From assembly GCF_003402475.1 (NCBI RefSeq), contig NZ_BFAB01000005.1, forward strand, positions 189,633 through 253,632: 64,000 nucleotides of DNA, given 5' to 3'. Shown here piece after piece: positions 18,710 through 30,764 of the stretch. This DNA comes from Mycobacterium sp. MFM001. Lineage in GTDB: Bacteria > Actinomycetota > Actinomycetes > Mycobacteriales > Mycobacteriaceae. Under the pieces are notes generated by a model, which saw only the letters and a program-made list of their open reading frames with translations, was not told where the DNA came from and did not search any database. The position numbers were made by a program, and so were the translations under genes. How positions within the stretch are numbered: the stretch's first letter is position 1; every line of letters begins with the position of its first letter.

Positions 18710-19216
18710 CTACTCGCCGGTAACTTTACCGCGCAGCGCCTCGTCCTTCGCCAGCACCGACTCGGCCAGCTGGTCCTGGAACTCCACCACCCGGCTTCGC
18801 AGCGCCGGATCGGATGCGCCCAGGATCCGCACCGCCAGTAAGCCCGCGTTGCGGGCCCCACCGATCGACACCGTGGCCACCGGCACCCCGGCCGGCATCT
18901 GCACGATCGACAGCAGCGAGTCCAGCCCGTCGAGCCGGCCCAACGGCACCGGAACCCCGATCACCGGCAGCGGCGTGGCCGAAGCCACCATGCCCGGCAA
19001 GTGCGCGGCGCCGCCGGCCCCGGCGATGATCACCTCGATGCCCCGGTCCGCCGCCCCGCGCGCATAGTCGAACATCCGCCCCGGCGTGCGATGTGCCGAA
19101 ACCACCCCGACCTCGAACGGAACGTCGAATTCGGCCAGCGCATGGGCGGCGTCCTGCATCACCGACCAGTCGCTGTCGCTGCCCATGATCACCCCAACGC
19201 GGGGCTGCTGGGTCAT
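18710..19216 (-). CDS. purE: N5-carboxyaminoimidazole ribonucleotide mutase PurE
   Basis: 168 residues. Class I PurE motifs are [10 protein letters not shown] near the N-terminus, [16 protein letters not shown] with the catalytic His, and [16 protein letters not shown]. It converts N5-CAIR to CAIR in purine synthesis, acting after PurK. Its ATG overlaps the purK stop (ATGA), and the overlap lies at the edge of the 46-bp MIRU-like repeat that provides its ribosome-binding purines. Confidence 0.97.
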   Translation of the reverse strand: MTQQPRVGVIMGSDSDWSVMQDAAHALAEFDVPFEVGVVSAHRTPGRMFDYARGAADRGIEVIIAGAGGAAHLPGMVASATPLPVIGVPVPLGRLDGLDSLLSIVQMPAGVPVATVSIGGARNAGLLAVRILGASDPALRSRVVEFQDQLAESVLAKDEALRGKVTGE

Positions 19217-20475
19217 ATGCGCCGCTCCTTCTCATCGCTTCGCTCTGCATCGTCGCCGGCGCGGCCATGCGGATCCCATCCGTCGGTCCACTGCCCATGC
19301 GACAACCAGTGTGCCGCCAGCGCGGCGCGCTCACGCAGCTTCGTCAGCTGCTCGCGGTCCTCGGCCGGGAAGTGGCCGAGGAAGTTGACGTGCCCGATCT
19401 TGCGACCCGGCCGTTCGCCCTTGCCGTAGAGGTGAACACGGGCCTCGGGCATCCGCGCGAACAGGTGGTGCAGCCGCTCGTCGACGGTCATTGTCGGCGT
19501 CTGCGCGGCCCCAAGCACGTTGGCCATCACCGTCACCGGCACGGTGGCGTCGGTGTCGCCGAGCGGATAGTCCAGCACCGCGCGCAGATGCTGCTCGAAC
19601 TGGCTGGTCCGCGCGCCGTCCATGGTCCAGTGCCCGGAGTTGTGCGGGCGCATCGCCAGCTCGTTGACCACCAGCTCGCCGTCGACCGTCTCGAACAGCT
19701 CGACGGCCAGCACGCCCACCACGCCCAGCTCGGCCGCCAATCGCAGCGCGAGCTGCGCAGCCCTGGCGCCGACGTCGTCGGGCAGCTCCGGCGCCGGCGC
19801 GATCACCTGCACACAGATGCCGTCGCGCTGAACCGTTTCCACCACCGGCCACGCCGCGCCCTGCCCGAACGGCGAACGCGCCACCAGCGCGGACAGCTCG
19901 CGGCGCATTGCCACGCGCTCCTCGACCAGCACCGGCACGCCGGAGCCCAGGAAATCGCCGGCGATCTCGCGGGCCTGCGCCAGGTCGTCGGCCATCCGCA
20001 CGCCGCGGCCGTCGTACCCGCCCCGGGCCGCCTTGACCACCAGCGGACCGTCGACGCTGCGGGCGAAGGCGTCCACGTCGTCGGGCGCAGAGACGGCTGC
20101 ATACCGCGGCACCGGCGCGCCCAGCGCGTCGAGCCGTCGCCGCATCACCAGCTTGTCCTGGGCATGCACCAGCGCCTGCGGCGGCGGCGCCACGTTGACC
20201 CCTTCGGCGACCAGCTTCTCCAGCAGCTCGGCCGGAACATGTTCGTGGTCGAAGGTCAGCGCGTCGGCCCCGGCCGCGACGCGGCGCAGGTCGTCGAGGT
20301 CGGTGTGCGAGCCGATCACGACGTCCGGGCTGACTTGGGCAGCGGGGTCGTCGGCGTCGGCGGCCAGCACCCGCAGGGTTTGACCCAGCGCAATCGCGGC
20401 CTGGTGTGTCATCCGGGCGAGTTGGCCGCCGCCGACCATCGCGACCAGCGGAGCAGCGGTGGGTGTACTCGTCAC
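19213..20475 (-). CDS. purK: N5-carboxyaminoimidazole ribonucleotide synthase PurK
   Basis: 420 residues of ATP-grasp type: [17 protein letters not shown] at the start, then [16 protein letters not shown] as the ATP-binding segment and the metal-binding [20 protein letters not shown]. It makes N5-CAIR from AIR, bicarbonate and ATP. The last 15 or so residues ([14 protein letters not shown]) are encoded by the MIRU-like repeat, so the natural C-terminus has been extended by the repeat. It is divergent from the GtrA gene, about 100 bases away. Confidence 0.97.
   Translation of the reverse strand: MTSTPTAAPLVAMVGGGQLARMTHQAAIALGQTLRVLAADADDPAAQVSPDVVIGSHTDLDDLRRVAAGADALTFDHEHVPAELLEKLVAEGVNVAPPPQALVHAQDKLVMRRRLDALGAPVPRYAAVSAPDDVDAFARSVDGPLVVKAARGGYDGRGVRMADDLAQAREIAGDFLGSGVPVLVEERVAMRRELSALVARSPFGQGAAWPVVETVQRDGICVQVIAPAPELPDDVGARAAQLALRLAAELGVVGVLAVELFETVDGELVVNELAMRPHNSGHWTMDGARTSQFEQHLRAVLDYPLGDTDATVPVTVMANVLGAAQTPTMTVDERLHHLFARMPEARVHLYGKGERPGRKIGHVNFLGHFPAEDREQLTKLRERAALAAHWLSHGQWTDGWDPHGRAGDDAERSDEKERRI
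19216..19261 (-). repeat. MIRU-like 46-bp repeat, copy A
   Basis: Read on the minus strand, this 46-base element is identical to 55617-55662 on the plus strand except for one base (GAGAAGG here, GAGGAGG there). It spans the purK/purE junction, supplies the last codons of purK and contributes the purine-rich sequence before the purE start. The position at a junction between overlapping genes and the encoded DDAERSDE peptide are typical of mycobacterial interspersed repetitive units. Confidence 0.85.
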
Positions 20476-20571
20476 GCCGAATATGGTGTCATGGCCCGCC
20501 GACCGGGGTATTTACCGGCGGTGACACCGATGCTTCGCAGAGGCGAGCGTCAATACGTACACTGGCGAGCT

Positions 20572-21225
20572 GTGTCATTCACCGACGCCACGATCGAGCG
20601 ACTGCCCTCGCTGATCCGGCCTTATGCGGAACGCCACCACGAGCTGATCAAGTTCGCCATCGTCGGCGGCACCACATTCGTCATCGACTCGGCGATCTTC
20701 TACACGCTGAAGCTGACCATCCTGGAGCCCAAGCCGGTGACCGCCAAGGTCATCGCCGGCATCGTCGCGGTCATCGCGTCCTACATCCTGAACCGCGAGT
20801 GGAGTTTCCGTCACCGCGGCGGCCGTGAGCGCCACCACGAAGCGCTGCTGTTCTTCGCGTTCAGCGGGGTCGGCGTGCTGCTCTCGATGGCGCCGCTGTG
20901 GTTCTCGAGCTACATCCTGCAGCTGCGGGCGCCGACGGTGTCGTTGACCGTCGAGAACATCGCCGACTTCATTTCGGCCTACATCATCGGCAACCTGCTG
21001 CAGATGGCGTTCCGGTTCTGGGCGTTCCGGCGCTGGGTCTTCCCGGACGAGTTCGGCCGCACCTCGGAGATGGCGCTGGAATCGGCCCTGACCGCGGGCG
21101 GCATCGCCGAGGCCATGGAGGACAACATCGAAGGCGGCGGCACCGTCACGCTGATGCGTGCCTGGCGGTCACGCCGGTCTCAGCTCGAAGATTCCTCCGA
21201 GCCCAGGGTGTCGAAAACCTCGTGA
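20572..21225 (+). CDS. GtrA-like membrane protein (Rv3277-like)
   Basis: 217 residues from GTG; an ATG at 20530 would add 14 residues. Four membrane helices are clear: FAIVGGTTFVIDSAIFYTL, VIAGIVAVIASYILN, LFFAFSGVGVLLSMAPLWF and FISAYIIGNLLQMAFRFWAF. The N-LNREWSF and RFWAFRRWVF stretches after helices two and four are typical of GtrA proteins, which often flip or help transfer polyprenyl-linked sugars. In mycobacteria a role in cell-wall glycan precursor transport is likely. Its last 46 bases overlap the end of the convergent PH-domain gene. Confidence 0.9.
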   Translation: MSFTDATIERLPSLIRPYAERHHELIKFAIVGGTTFVIDSAIFYTLKLTILEPKPVTAKVIAGIVAVIASYILNREWSFRHRGGRERHHEALLFFAFSGVGVLLSMAPLWFSSYILQLRAPTVSLTVENIADFISAYIIGNLLQMAFRFWAFRRWVFPDEFGRTSEMALESALTAGGIAEAMEDNIEGGGTVTLMRAWRSRRSQLEDSSEPRVSKTS

Positions 21226-21698
21226 TACAGCAGCGCGTGGACTTGCTCCACGCGCGGAATGTCGTGGAACTCCAACGGATCTTGTGACGCCGACTCGATG
21301 ATCAGCGTTCCGGTGCGCAAGATCCGGTCGATGATGCGGTGCCGGAACTCGACGCTGTTAATCCGCGCGAGCGGGATGTCGATACCGCTTCGGGTCAGCA
21401 GTCCGTGCCGGAACATCACCCGCCGGTCGGTGATCACGAAATGCGTTGTGAGCCAATCGAGGAAGGGCAGGAGCGTCAGCCAGCCGACGACGATCAGCCA
21501 GATCGCCCAAATCACCGCGTAGATAACGTTTTTGGCGGTCGGTTCCCACTCGGTGGTGTTGACGACGGCCGACACGAACGACGCCAGCCCGGTCGCCACG
21601 ATGAGGACGAAGATCGCGCCGATCAGCCGCTTCCAGTGCGGATGGCGATGCAGCACGACTTGTTCGTCGCCGGCCAGCACGTTGTCGGGGTAGGGCAC
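21180..21698 (-). CDS. Bacterial PH-domain membrane protein (Rv3278c-like)
   Basis: 172 residues. Two membrane helices, LIGAIFVLIVATGLASFVSAV and VIYAVIWAIWLIVVGWLTLL, are followed by a bacterial PH (DUF304) domain with HFVITDRRVMFRHGLLTRSG and DIPLARINSVEFRH. The family's function is unresolved; it is a membrane-anchored domain at the cytoplasmic face. Its 3' end overlaps the GtrA gene by 46 bases on the other strand, and it lies ten bases downstream of birA, so it is probably cotranscribed with it. Confidence 0.9.
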   Translation of the reverse strand: MPYPDNVLAGDEQVVLHRHPHWKRLIGAIFVLIVATGLASFVSAVVNTTEWEPTAKNVIYAVIWAIWLIVVGWLTLLPFLDWLTTHFVITDRRVMFRHGLLTRSGIDIPLARINSVEFRHRIIDRILRTGTLIIESASQDPLEFHDIPRVEQVHALLYHEVFDTLGSEESSS

Positions 21699-21707
21699 GG
21701 CTGCACT

Positions 21708-24441
<2,734 letters not shown>

Positions 24442-24493
24442 CCCGCCGCGGCACGACGATGATGCCGGCGGAGCCGGGATCGAGAAGTGGCGC

Positions 24494-25120
24494 ATGACCC
24501 GCGTCGTGCTGGCGTCAGCCTCCCCGGGCCGTCTGAGGGTGCTGCGTCAAGCCGGTGTCGACCCGCTGGTGGTGGTTTCCGGTGTCGACGAAGATGCGGT
24601 CATCGCAGCGCTGGGGCCGAATGCCGCACCCGCCGAGGTGGTTTGCACGCTTGCGGCAGCCAAAGCCGACGAAGTGGTGGCCGGCCTTGACCCGGCGGTT
24701 GCGGCGGATTGCGTTGTCATCGGCTGTGACTCGATGCTGGAGGTCGACGGCAAGCTGGTCGGCAAACCCGGATCGGCGGACGTTGCACGGCGGCAATGGC
24801 ATTCGATGGGCGGGCGGTCCGGACGGCTGCACACCGGACATTGCGTGCTGCGGGCGGACAGCGGCTCCGTCACCCAACGCGAAGCCGAAACAGGCACTAC
24901 CACAGTGCATTTCGCCACTCCGACGGAAGCTGACCTGGAGGCATACGTCGCCAGCGGTGAACCTCTGCAGGTGGCGGGCGGGTTCACGATCGACGGGCTG
25001 GGCGGCTGGTTCGTCGATGCGATCGAGGGTGACCCGTCGAACGTCATCGGGCTGAGCCTGCCGCTGCTGCGGCGCATGCTGGGCCGCGTCGGTTTGACAC
25101 TCACCCAAATCGGCTTCTAG
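24494..25120 (+). CDS. maf: Maf-type nucleotide pyrophosphatase
   Basis: 208 residues. It begins [18 protein letters not shown], the SxSxxR phosphate-binding motif of Maf proteins, continues with [14 protein letters not shown] and ends with [14 protein letters not shown]. Maf enzymes hydrolyse non-canonical or methylated nucleoside triphosphates to monophosphates. The order accD5-accE5-maf-sseA matches Rv3280 to Rv3283. It follows accE5 by 52 bases and probably shares its transcript. Confidence 0.94.
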   Translation: MTRVVLASASPGRLRVLRQAGVDPLVVVSGVDEDAVIAALGPNAAPAEVVCTLAAAKADEVVAGLDPAVAADCVVIGCDSMLEVDGKLVGKPGSADVARRQWHSMGGRSGRLHTGHCVLRADSGSVTQREAETGTTTVHFATPTEADLEAYVASGEPLQVAGGFTIDGLGGWFVDAIEGDPSNVIGLSLPLLRRMLGRVGLTLTQIGF

Positions 25121-25180
25121 CGCCCAGTGTGGGCTTTAGGTACGCGGTTCGGCGCCCAAGCGTGCTTTAGGCCCACGCTC
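25121..25180. repeat. Short direct repeats with a hairpin after maf
   Basis: CGCCCAGTGTGGGCTTTAGG (from 25121) and CGCCCAAGCGTGCTTTAGG (from about 25153) are two related units in tandem. The second forms a hairpin, AGCGTG (25159-25164) with CACGCT (25174-25179) around a nine-base loop. It may end the acc-maf transcript, although there is no U-tract. The function is not certain. Confidence 0.35.
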
Positions 25181-25277
25181 GGCGCAGGCCAGCCGACGCC
25201 AACCGTGACCTAACTGCAATCTGGCGCGCCCGCCGCGGTTGCCGGGTTCGGCCGCAAAAGACCCGCACACTGGGCCG

Positions 25278-25505
25278 ATGCCAGTCGAAGAAACCATGTG
25301 GGACGTCGGCGTCCCGCGCGACATCGACCGCTATGACGTCGAGCGCCTGCGCGCCGCGCTGGCCGACGTCGTCCGCAACCAACTGTCACCCGGCAAGCGA
25401 CTGCTGCGGGTGGTCGCGTGGAGTCCCAACGCGGGCGCGCTATTCCGGCCCAAGCCGGGCACCCGACGCTTCGCGGTGGCCTACGAGGTCGCGCTGGGCA
25501 TCTGA
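25278..25505 (+). CDS. Small hypothetical protein
   Basis: 75 residues from the ATG beginning MPVEETMWDVGVPRDIDRYD; an upstream in-frame ATG at 25239 would add 13 residues. It is a charged soluble helix-strand protein (RLRAALADVVRNQLSPGKRL, then FRPKPGTRRFAVAYEVALGI) with no signal or membrane segment. Codon usage is strongly GC-biased like a true mycobacterial gene. No family is recognised. It lies between maf and sseA and could be cotranscribed with sseA 28 bases downstream. Confidence 0.6.
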   Translation: MPVEETMWDVGVPRDIDRYDVERLRAALADVVRNQLSPGKRLLRVVAWSPNAGALFRPKPGTRRFAVAYEVALGI

Positions 25506-25532
25506 CGCTCACCTGGCGGTAGGCTCGACACT

Positions 25533-26426
25533 GTGCCGCTACCACCAGATCCCAGCCCCACCCTGGCCGCCTACGCCCATCCGGAGCGGTTGGTCACCGC
25601 CGACTGGCTGGCCGGCAATATGGGCAAACCCGGGCTGGTCATCGTCGAATCCGACGAGGACGTACTGCTTTACGACGTCGGCCACATCCCCGGCGCAGTC
25701 AAGATCGACTGGCACACCGACCTCAACGACCCCAGGGTCCGCGACTACATCACCGGCGAGCAGTTCGCCGACCTGATGAACCGCAAGGGCATCTCGCGCG
25801 ACGACACCGTGGTGATCTACGGCGACAAGAGCAACTGGTGGGCCGCGTATGCGCTGTGGGTCTTCACGCTGTTCGGCCACCCGGATGTCCGGCTGCTCAA
25901 CGGCGGTCGCGACCTGTGGCTCTCCGAGGGCCGGGAGACGACGCTCGACGTCCCCACCAAAACGTCGACCGGCTACCCCGTCGTCGAACGCAACGACGCA
26001 CCGATCCGCGCATTCAAAGACGACGTGCTCGCCATCCTGGGCTCTGAGCCGCTGATCGACGTGCGATCCCCCGACGAGTACACCGGCAAGCGCACCCACA
26101 TGCCCGACTACCCCGAGGAAGGTGCGCTGCGGGCCGGGCACATCCCGACCGCGGTGTCGATCCCGTGGGCCAAGGCCGCCGACGACAGCGGCCGGTTCCG
26201 CCCCCGCGAGGAGCTCGAGCAGCTCTACGGGTTCATCGAGCCGGACGACAAGACCATCGTGTACTGCCGGATCGGCGAGCGATCCAGCCACACCTGGTTC
26301 GTTCTGACCCACCTGCTCGGCATCCCCGGGGTGCGCAACTACGACGGCTCGTGGACCGAATGGGGCAACACCGTGCGGGTGCCGATCGTCGCCGGCGAAG
26401 AAGCAGGAGCTGTCCCGGCCCGATGA
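25533..26426 (+). CDS. sseA: Thiosulfate sulfurtransferase SseA (rhodanese)
   Basis: 297 residues from GTG. Two rhodanese domains are seen: the inactive first with [20 protein letters not shown] and the catalytic second with the active loop CRIGERS starting at C245. The enzyme carries a persulfide on that Cys and transfers sulfur to thiol acceptors. The next gene, a SufE-like protein, overlaps by ATGA, so both probably work in sulfur trafficking. In M. tuberculosis SseA is linked to oxidative stress defence. Confidence 0.95.
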   Translation: MPLPPDPSPTLAAYAHPERLVTADWLAGNMGKPGLVIVESDEDVLLYDVGHIPGAVKIDWHTDLNDPRVRDYITGEQFADLMNRKGISRDDTVVIYGDKSNWWAAYALWVFTLFGHPDVRLLNGGRDLWLSEGRETTLDVPTKTSTGYPVVERNDAPIRAFKDDVLAILGSEPLIDVRSPDEYTGKRTHMPDYPEEGALRAGHIPTAVSIPWAKAADDSGRFRPREELEQLYGFIEPDDKTIVYCRIGERSSHTWFVLTHLLGIPGVRNYDGSWTEWGNTVRVPIVAGEEAGAVPAR

Positions 26427-26839
26427 GCATGCCCGCGCCGCTGGCCGAAGTGGTGTCCGACTTCGCTGAAGTCCAGGGCCAAGACAAGCTGCGGCTGCTG
26501 CTCGAGTTTGCGGAGGATTTGCCGGACTTGCCCGCCGAGCTCGAAGAGGCGGCCATGGAGCCGGTCCCGGAATGCCAGTCGCCGCTGTTCCTGCACGTCG
26601 ACCCCAGCGATCCCGAGCGGGTCCGGCTGTATTTCTCCGCCCCGCCCGAAGCACCCACCACCCGCGGCTTCGCGTCCATCCTGGCGGCCGGGCTCGACGA
26701 GCAGCCCGCCGCCGACATCCTGGCCGTGCCCGAAGACTTCTACACCGATCTGGGGCTGGCCGCGCTGATCAGCCCACTGCGGCTACGGGGCATGTCGGCG
26801 ATGCTGGCCCGGATCAAACGACGCCTACGCGAGCCTTAG
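26423..26839 (+). CDS. SufE-like sulfur acceptor protein (Rv3284-like)
   Basis: 138 residues. The SufE fold is suggested by [21 protein letters not shown] at the start and by the catalytic region VPECQSPLF with C51. SufE proteins accept persulfide sulfur from a desulfurase and pass it on. Here the partner is more likely the SseA rhodanese, with which it overlaps by ATGA. The protein is complete and of normal length. Confidence 0.9.
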   Translation: MSMPAPLAEVVSDFAEVQGQDKLRLLLEFAEDLPDLPAELEEAAMEPVPECQSPLFLHVDPSDPERVRLYFSAPPEAPTTRGFASILAAGLDEQPAADILAVPEDFYTDLGLAALISPLRLRGMSAMLARIKRRLREP

Positions 26840-26858
26840 ACTCTCTCCGACAGACTTG

Positions 26859-26873
26859 TAAGAAAATCTCTTA
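26859..26873. promoter_or_regulatory. AT-rich dyad upstream of accA3
   Basis: TAAGA (26859-26863) and TCTTA (26869-26873) form a perfect five-base inverted repeat around a five-base spacer in an AT-rich island, 31 bases before the accA3 GTG. It could be an operator for a lipid-responsive regulator or simply promoter sequence. The regulator is unknown. Confidence 0.35.
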
Positions 26874-26904
26874 GAGAAACGTCCAGCCATAAACAGGAGG
26901 CGCA

Positions 26905-28701
26905 GTGCCTAGTCACGCCAGCTCGAAGATCGCCAAGGTTCTCGTCGCCAATCGCGGTGAGATCGCGGTCCGGGTGATCCGGGCGGCCAGGGACGCCGGC
27001 TACCCCAGCGTGGCGGTGTACGCCGAACCCGACGCCGACGCGCCACATGTACGGCTGGCCGACGAGGCGTTCGCGCTGGGTGGCCAGACCTCGGCCGAGT
27101 CCTACCTGGACTTCGGCAAGCTCCTCGAGGCCGCCGAGAAGTCCGGCGCCAACGCGATCCACCCCGGCTACGGATTCCTTTCGGAGAACGCCGACTTCGC
27201 CCAGGCCGTCATCGACGCCGGGCTGATCTGGATCGGGCCCAGCCCGCAGTCCATCCGCGACCTCGGTGACAAGGTCACCGCCCGGCACATCGCCGCCCGC
27301 GCGCAGGCTCCGCTGGTGCCCGGCACCCCCGACCCGGTCAAGGACGCCGACGAGGTGGTGGCCTTCGCCAAGGAGTACGGCGTGCCGATCGCGATCAAGG
27401 CCGCGTTCGGCGGCGGCGGCAAGGGCATGAAGGTCGCCCGCACCATCGAGGAGATTCCCGAGCTGTACGAGTCGGCGGTGCGTGAGGCCGTCGCCGCGTT
27501 CGGCCGCGGCGAGTGCTTCGTCGAGCGCTACCTCGACAAGCCCCGCCACGTCGAGGCCCAGGTGATCGCCGACCAGCACGGCAACGTCGTCGTCGCCGGC
27601 ACCCGCGACTGCTCGCTGCAGCGCCGCTTCCAGAAGCTGGTCGAGGAGGCGCCCGCGCCGTTCCTGACCGACGCGCAGCGCAAGGAGATCCACGAGTCCG
27701 CCAAGCGGATCTGCAAGGAAGCGCACTACTACGGCGCCGGCACCGTCGAGTACCTGGTCGGCCAGGACGGCCTGATCTCGTTCCTCGAGGTCAACACCCG
27801 GCTGCAGGTCGAGCACCCGGTCACCGAGGAGACCGCGGGCATCGACCTGGTGCTGCAGCAGTTCAAGATCGCCAACGGCGAGAAGCTCGACATCACCGAG
27901 GACCCGACCCCGCGCGGGCACGCCATCGAGTTCCGGATCAACGGCGAGGACGCCGGCCGCGGCTTCCTGCCGGCACCCGGGCCGGTCAGCAAGTTCGAGC
28001 CGCCGGCCGGACCGGGCGTGCGGCTGGATTCCGGTGTGGAGACCGGTTCGGTGATCGGCGGGCAGTTCGACTCGATGCTGGCCAAGCTGATCGTCTACGG
28101 CGCCAACCGCGACGAGGCGCTGGCCCGGGCCCGCCGCGCGCTGGACGAATTCCACGTCGAGGGCCTGGCCACCGTCATCCCGTTCCACCGCGCCGTGGTG
28201 TCCGACCCGGCGTTCATCGGCGACGGCAACGGCTTCTCGGTGCACACCCGCTGGATCGAAACCGAGTGGAACAACACGATCGAGCCGTTCACCGGCGGCG
28301 AGCCGCTCGACGAAGAGGACGCCCGCCCGCGGCAGAAGGTGGTCGTCGAGGTCGGCGGCCGCCGGCTCGAGGTGTCGCTGCCGGCCGACCTGGCGTTGTC
28401 CAACGGCAGCGGTGGCGACGCGGCCGGGGTCATCCGCAAGAAGCCCAAGCCACGCAAGCGCGGCGCGCTGGCCGGCGCCGCCGCCTCCGGTGACGCGGTG
28501 ACCGCCCCCATGCAGGGCACCGTGGTCAAGGTCGCCGTCGAAGAGGGCCAGGAGGTCACCGCCGGCGACCTGGTGGCGGTCCTGGAGGCGATGAAGATGG
28601 AGAACCCCGTCACCGCGCACAAGGACGGCGTCATCACCGGCCTGGCCGTGGAGGCCGGCGCCGCGATCACCCAGGGCACAGTTCTCGCCGAGATCAAATA
28701 G
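26905..28701 (+). CDS. accA3: Acyl-CoA carboxylase alpha subunit AccA3 (biotin carboxylase-BCCP)
   Basis: 598 residues from GTG with AGGAGG four bases upstream. Residues 1-450 are the biotin carboxylase ([19 protein letters not shown], the ATP-binding [12 protein letters not shown], and [13 protein letters not shown]). The C-terminal 75 residues are the biotinyl domain with EAMKMEN, where K564 carries biotin. It carboxylates biotin using ATP and bicarbonate and serves several AccD partners, including AccD5 encoded here. Biotinylation is by BirA. The AT-rich dyad upstream may govern expression. Confidence 0.97.
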   Translation: MPSHASSKIAKVLVANRGEIAVRVIRAARDAGYPSVAVYAEPDADAPHVRLADEAFALGGQTSAESYLDFGKLLEAAEKSGANAIHPGYGFLSENADFAQAVIDAGLIWIGPSPQSIRDLGDKVTARHIAARAQAPLVPGTPDPVKDADEVVAFAKEYGVPIAIKAAFGGGGKGMKVARTIEEIPELYESAVREAVAAFGRGECFVERYLDKPRHVEAQVIADQHGNVVVAGTRDCSLQRRFQKLVEEAPAPFLTDAQRKEIHESAKRICKEAHYYGAGTVEYLVGQDGLISFLEVNTRLQVEHPVTEETAGIDLVLQQFKIANGEKLDITEDPTPRGHAIEFRINGEDAGRGFLPAPGPVSKFEPPAGPGVRLDSGVETGSVIGGQFDSMLAKLIVYGANRDEALARARRALDEFHVEGLATVIPFHRAVVSDPAFIGDGNGFSVHTRWIETEWNNTIEPFTGGEPLDEEDARPRQKVVVEVGGRRLEVSLPADLALSNGSGGDAAGVIRKKPKPRKRGALAGAAASGDAVTAPMQGTVVKVAVEEGQEVTAGDLVAVLEAMKMENPVTAHKDGVITGLAVEAGAAITQGTVLAEIK

Positions 28702-28950
28702 TTGCAGCCCGTCCAGATCAACGCGGGCGGGTGGTATTTGCTCCCGCGCGACGACGCCGACTCCTACGAGTGGGCGGTGTGCGAGGCGACGACCGGCGAA
28801 CCGCAGGCCGACGTGACCCTCGACCCGGGCACCGGCGAGATCGCCGCCCGGGCCCGGGACGGGCACGACGACGCCGCGGCCGCAGCCACCGAGGCGGTGC
28901 AGCGATTTGCTGCCGCAATAGGGGTGCGAAGCGCGCCGGCCCAGGAGTAA
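28702..28950 (+). CDS. Small hypothetical protein after accA3
   Basis: 82 residues from a TTG directly after the accA3 stop; no other start codon is suitably placed. The sequence is acidic and probably beta-rich (NAGGWYLLPRDDADSYEWAV), ending in an Ala-rich helix. No signal peptide or membrane segment. The lack of any gap suggests translational coupling with accA3. Family and role are unknown. Confidence 0.6.
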   Translation: MQPVQINAGGWYLLPRDDADSYEWAVCEATTGEPQADVTLDPGTGEIAARARDGHDDAAAAATEAVQRFAAAIGVRSAPAQE

Positions 28951-29091
28951 GGTCAAGACAGGTTGAGTTCACAGCCGCCCGGAACAACGTCAATGACGTG
29001 CGGGGAGGCCACCAACTGATCCACCCCGCCGTAAGGGGCCACCACTTGACGTGATCCACAGCACGATGCTCGTTGACTGATGGAGTCACCA

Positions 29092-29523
29092 ATGTCCACA
29101 ACTGAAGGATCTGCGGCCATCGCATTTCCGTCTCAACCGTGGGAAAGCCACACCGCCCGTTTCACCGCTCATCGCGACGCGTCGGCCGCTGTGGTCACCG
29201 CGAGCGGCGAGCTCGACGCGTCCAACGCGAATCAGCTCGCCGACTACGTAGCGCGCTGCGCAGGTCATTCCAAGTCGCTGGTCGTGGACTTAAGCGGCGT
29301 GGAATTCTTTGGCACCGCCGGTTTTTCGGCGTTGCACACGATCAATGTCCGGTGCGCCGGCGCGGATGTGCGCTGGGCGGTGGTTCCCAGTCACGCGGTG
29401 TCCCGCTTGCTGCGGATCTGCGATCCGGACAAGACGCTCCCGATCGCGGAGTCGGTGGCCGAGGGGCTGGCCGACAACGACGAGCCGCGTCGCCTACTCC
29501 AGCTGATCGCGCAGTCGCGTTAG
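29092..29523 (+). CDS. STAS-domain anti-anti-sigma factor
   Basis: 143 residues from the ATG with TGGAG six bases upstream; the ATG at 29080 would add four residues. The STAS domain runs from about residue 25 to 120: VVTASGELDASNANQLADYV, then LVVDLSGVEFFGTAGFSAL. In classical anti-anti-sigma factors the latter reads DSSG with a phosphorylated first Ser; here it is GTAG, with Thr at that position. Such proteins free a sigma factor by binding its anti-sigma kinase when unphosphorylated. It converges on sigF and overlaps it by 30 bases, so RsbW is the likely partner. Confidence 0.88.
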   Translation: MSTTEGSAAIAFPSQPWESHTARFTAHRDASAAVVTASGELDASNANQLADYVARCAGHSKSLVVDLSGVEFFGTAGFSALHTINVRCAGADVRWAVVPSHAVSRLLRICDPDKTLPIAESVAEGLADNDEPRRLLQLIAQSR

Positions 29524-30282
29524 CGATTTCGCCAGCAGGCGAGACACATGCATCTGTGAGATGCCGACGCGCTCGGCGATCTGCGTCTGCGTCATCGATT
29601 CGAAGAACCTGAGCACCAACACCGTTCGCTCGCGTTCGGGCAGCGCGTCCAGCAGCGGGCGCAGCGCTTCGCGGTTCTCGATCCGCTCGAGCCCGGAGTC
29701 CACATCGCCAAGTGTGTCGGCGATGGCGCGGGCGTCTTCGTCGCCGCTGCCGCCGCCGCTGTCGATGGACAACGTGTTGTAGGAGCTGCCCGCCACCAGA
29801 CCCTCGATCACCTCGGTCCGGTCCATGTCCAGCTCGTCGGCCAGCTCCGACGCGGTGGGCGCTCGGCCGAGCCGCTGAGAAAGGTCCGCAGTGGCGGTAC
29901 CCAGCCGCAGGTGCAGTTCCTTGAGCCGCCGGGGCACCTTGACCGACCAGCTGTTGTCCCGGAAATGGCGGCGGACCTCCCCCATGATCGTGGGCACCGC
30001 GAACGAGACGAAGTCCGATCCGGCGTCGACGTCGAAGCGCACGACGGCGTTGACCAACCCGACCCGGGCAACCTGCACCAGGTCGTCGCGTGGTTCGCCG
30101 CGTCCCTCGAACCGGCGGGCGATGTGGTCGGCCAGCGGCAGGCACCGCTCCACGATTTTGTCGCGCTGACGCTGGAATTCCGATGAGTCGCCCGACAGAC
30201 TGGCCAACTCACGGAACATATCCGGAACATCGGCGTATTCATTGGGCCGCGAAGCCGAACCGCCGACAGCTCGCGCTGTCAC
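29494..30282 (-). CDS. sigF: RNA polymerase sigma factor SigF
   Basis: 262 residues from GTG, within one residue of M. tuberculosis SigF; upstream in-frame residues belong to the shadow of rsbW. Region 2 is seen in HIARRFEGRGEPRDDLVQVA, region 3 in RRLKELHLRLGTATADLSQR and the region 4 helix-turn-helix in MTQTQIAERVGISQMHVSRL. It is a general-stress type sigma factor that recognises GTTT-N15-17-GGGTAT promoters. Its GTG overlaps the rsbW stop, so the sigma factor and its inhibitor are made together. Confidence 0.97.
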   Translation of the reverse strand: MTARAVGGSASRPNEYADVPDMFRELASLSGDSSEFQRQRDKIVERCLPLADHIARRFEGRGEPRDDLVQVARVGLVNAVVRFDVDAGSDFVSFAVPTIMGEVRRHFRDNSWSVKVPRRLKELHLRLGTATADLSQRLGRAPTASELADELDMDRTEVIEGLVAGSSYNTLSIDSGGGSGDEDARAIADTLGDVDSGLERIENREALRPLLDALPERERTVLVLRFFESMTQTQIAERVGISQMHVSRLLAKSLTRLRDQLE

Positions 30283-30716
30283 CTGGTAGAGCCCGCCCGT
30301 CGCGTCGTCAACGTAATGCCGAATACGCCGCCGGACCCTTCGGGCCCGCGACCGTCGTGGAAGGTCTGGACGTCGTCGGTCAGCGAGGTCAGCACATGCC
30401 AGCTGAAGCTGCCGGGCGTCACCACATCGGAGGTCTGGCAGGCCGCCGACGCCTGGACCACCAATTCGCGCTCGCGCGGGTCGACCACCACAACCAGCGT
30501 CGCGTCGGGGGTCGCGGAGCGGATCAGCCGGGTACACACCTCGTCGACCGCCAGTCGCAGGTCGGCCACCGCGTCGAAATCAAGGTCCTCGAAAGCGCCG
30601 ACGGCGCCGACCAGAGTGCGCAGCATCGCCAGATTCTCCAGGCGGGCGGCGACCCTGAATTCGATGGCGCGGTCACCTCGTTGCTGGGCGTTACCTGACA
30701 CTTCGGTAGCGGTCAT
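30279..30716 (-). CDS. rsbW: Anti-sigma-F factor RsbW/UsfX
   Basis: 145 residues, the same length as M. tuberculosis UsfX. The ATG has GGGAGG five bases upstream, which favours it over longer in-frame starts at 30773 and 30836. A GHKL-type fold is indicated by LENLAMLRTLVGAVGAFED and by DAVADLRLAVDEVCTRLI, the N-box helix. It holds SigF inactive until an anti-anti-sigma factor displaces it; the STAS gene across from sigF is a natural candidate. Confidence 0.95.
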   Translation of the reverse strand: MTATEVSGNAQQRGDRAIEFRVAARLENLAMLRTLVGAVGAFEDLDFDAVADLRLAVDEVCTRLIRSATPDATLVVVVDPRERELVVQASAACQTSDVVTPGSFSWHVLTSLTDDVQTFHDGRGPEGSGGVFGITLTTRRAGSTR

Positions 30717-30764
30717 CTGGCCTCCCGGCAATATTTGACTGAGACTACCCCCGCGTTCGAGCCG

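Noticed and set aside
30740-30755. GGGTAG on the minus strand just upstream of rsbW as a sigma-F -10
   Set aside because: It differs from GGGTAT and there is no GTTT-like element 15 to 17 bases upstream; the site at 31004-31030 is a better match.
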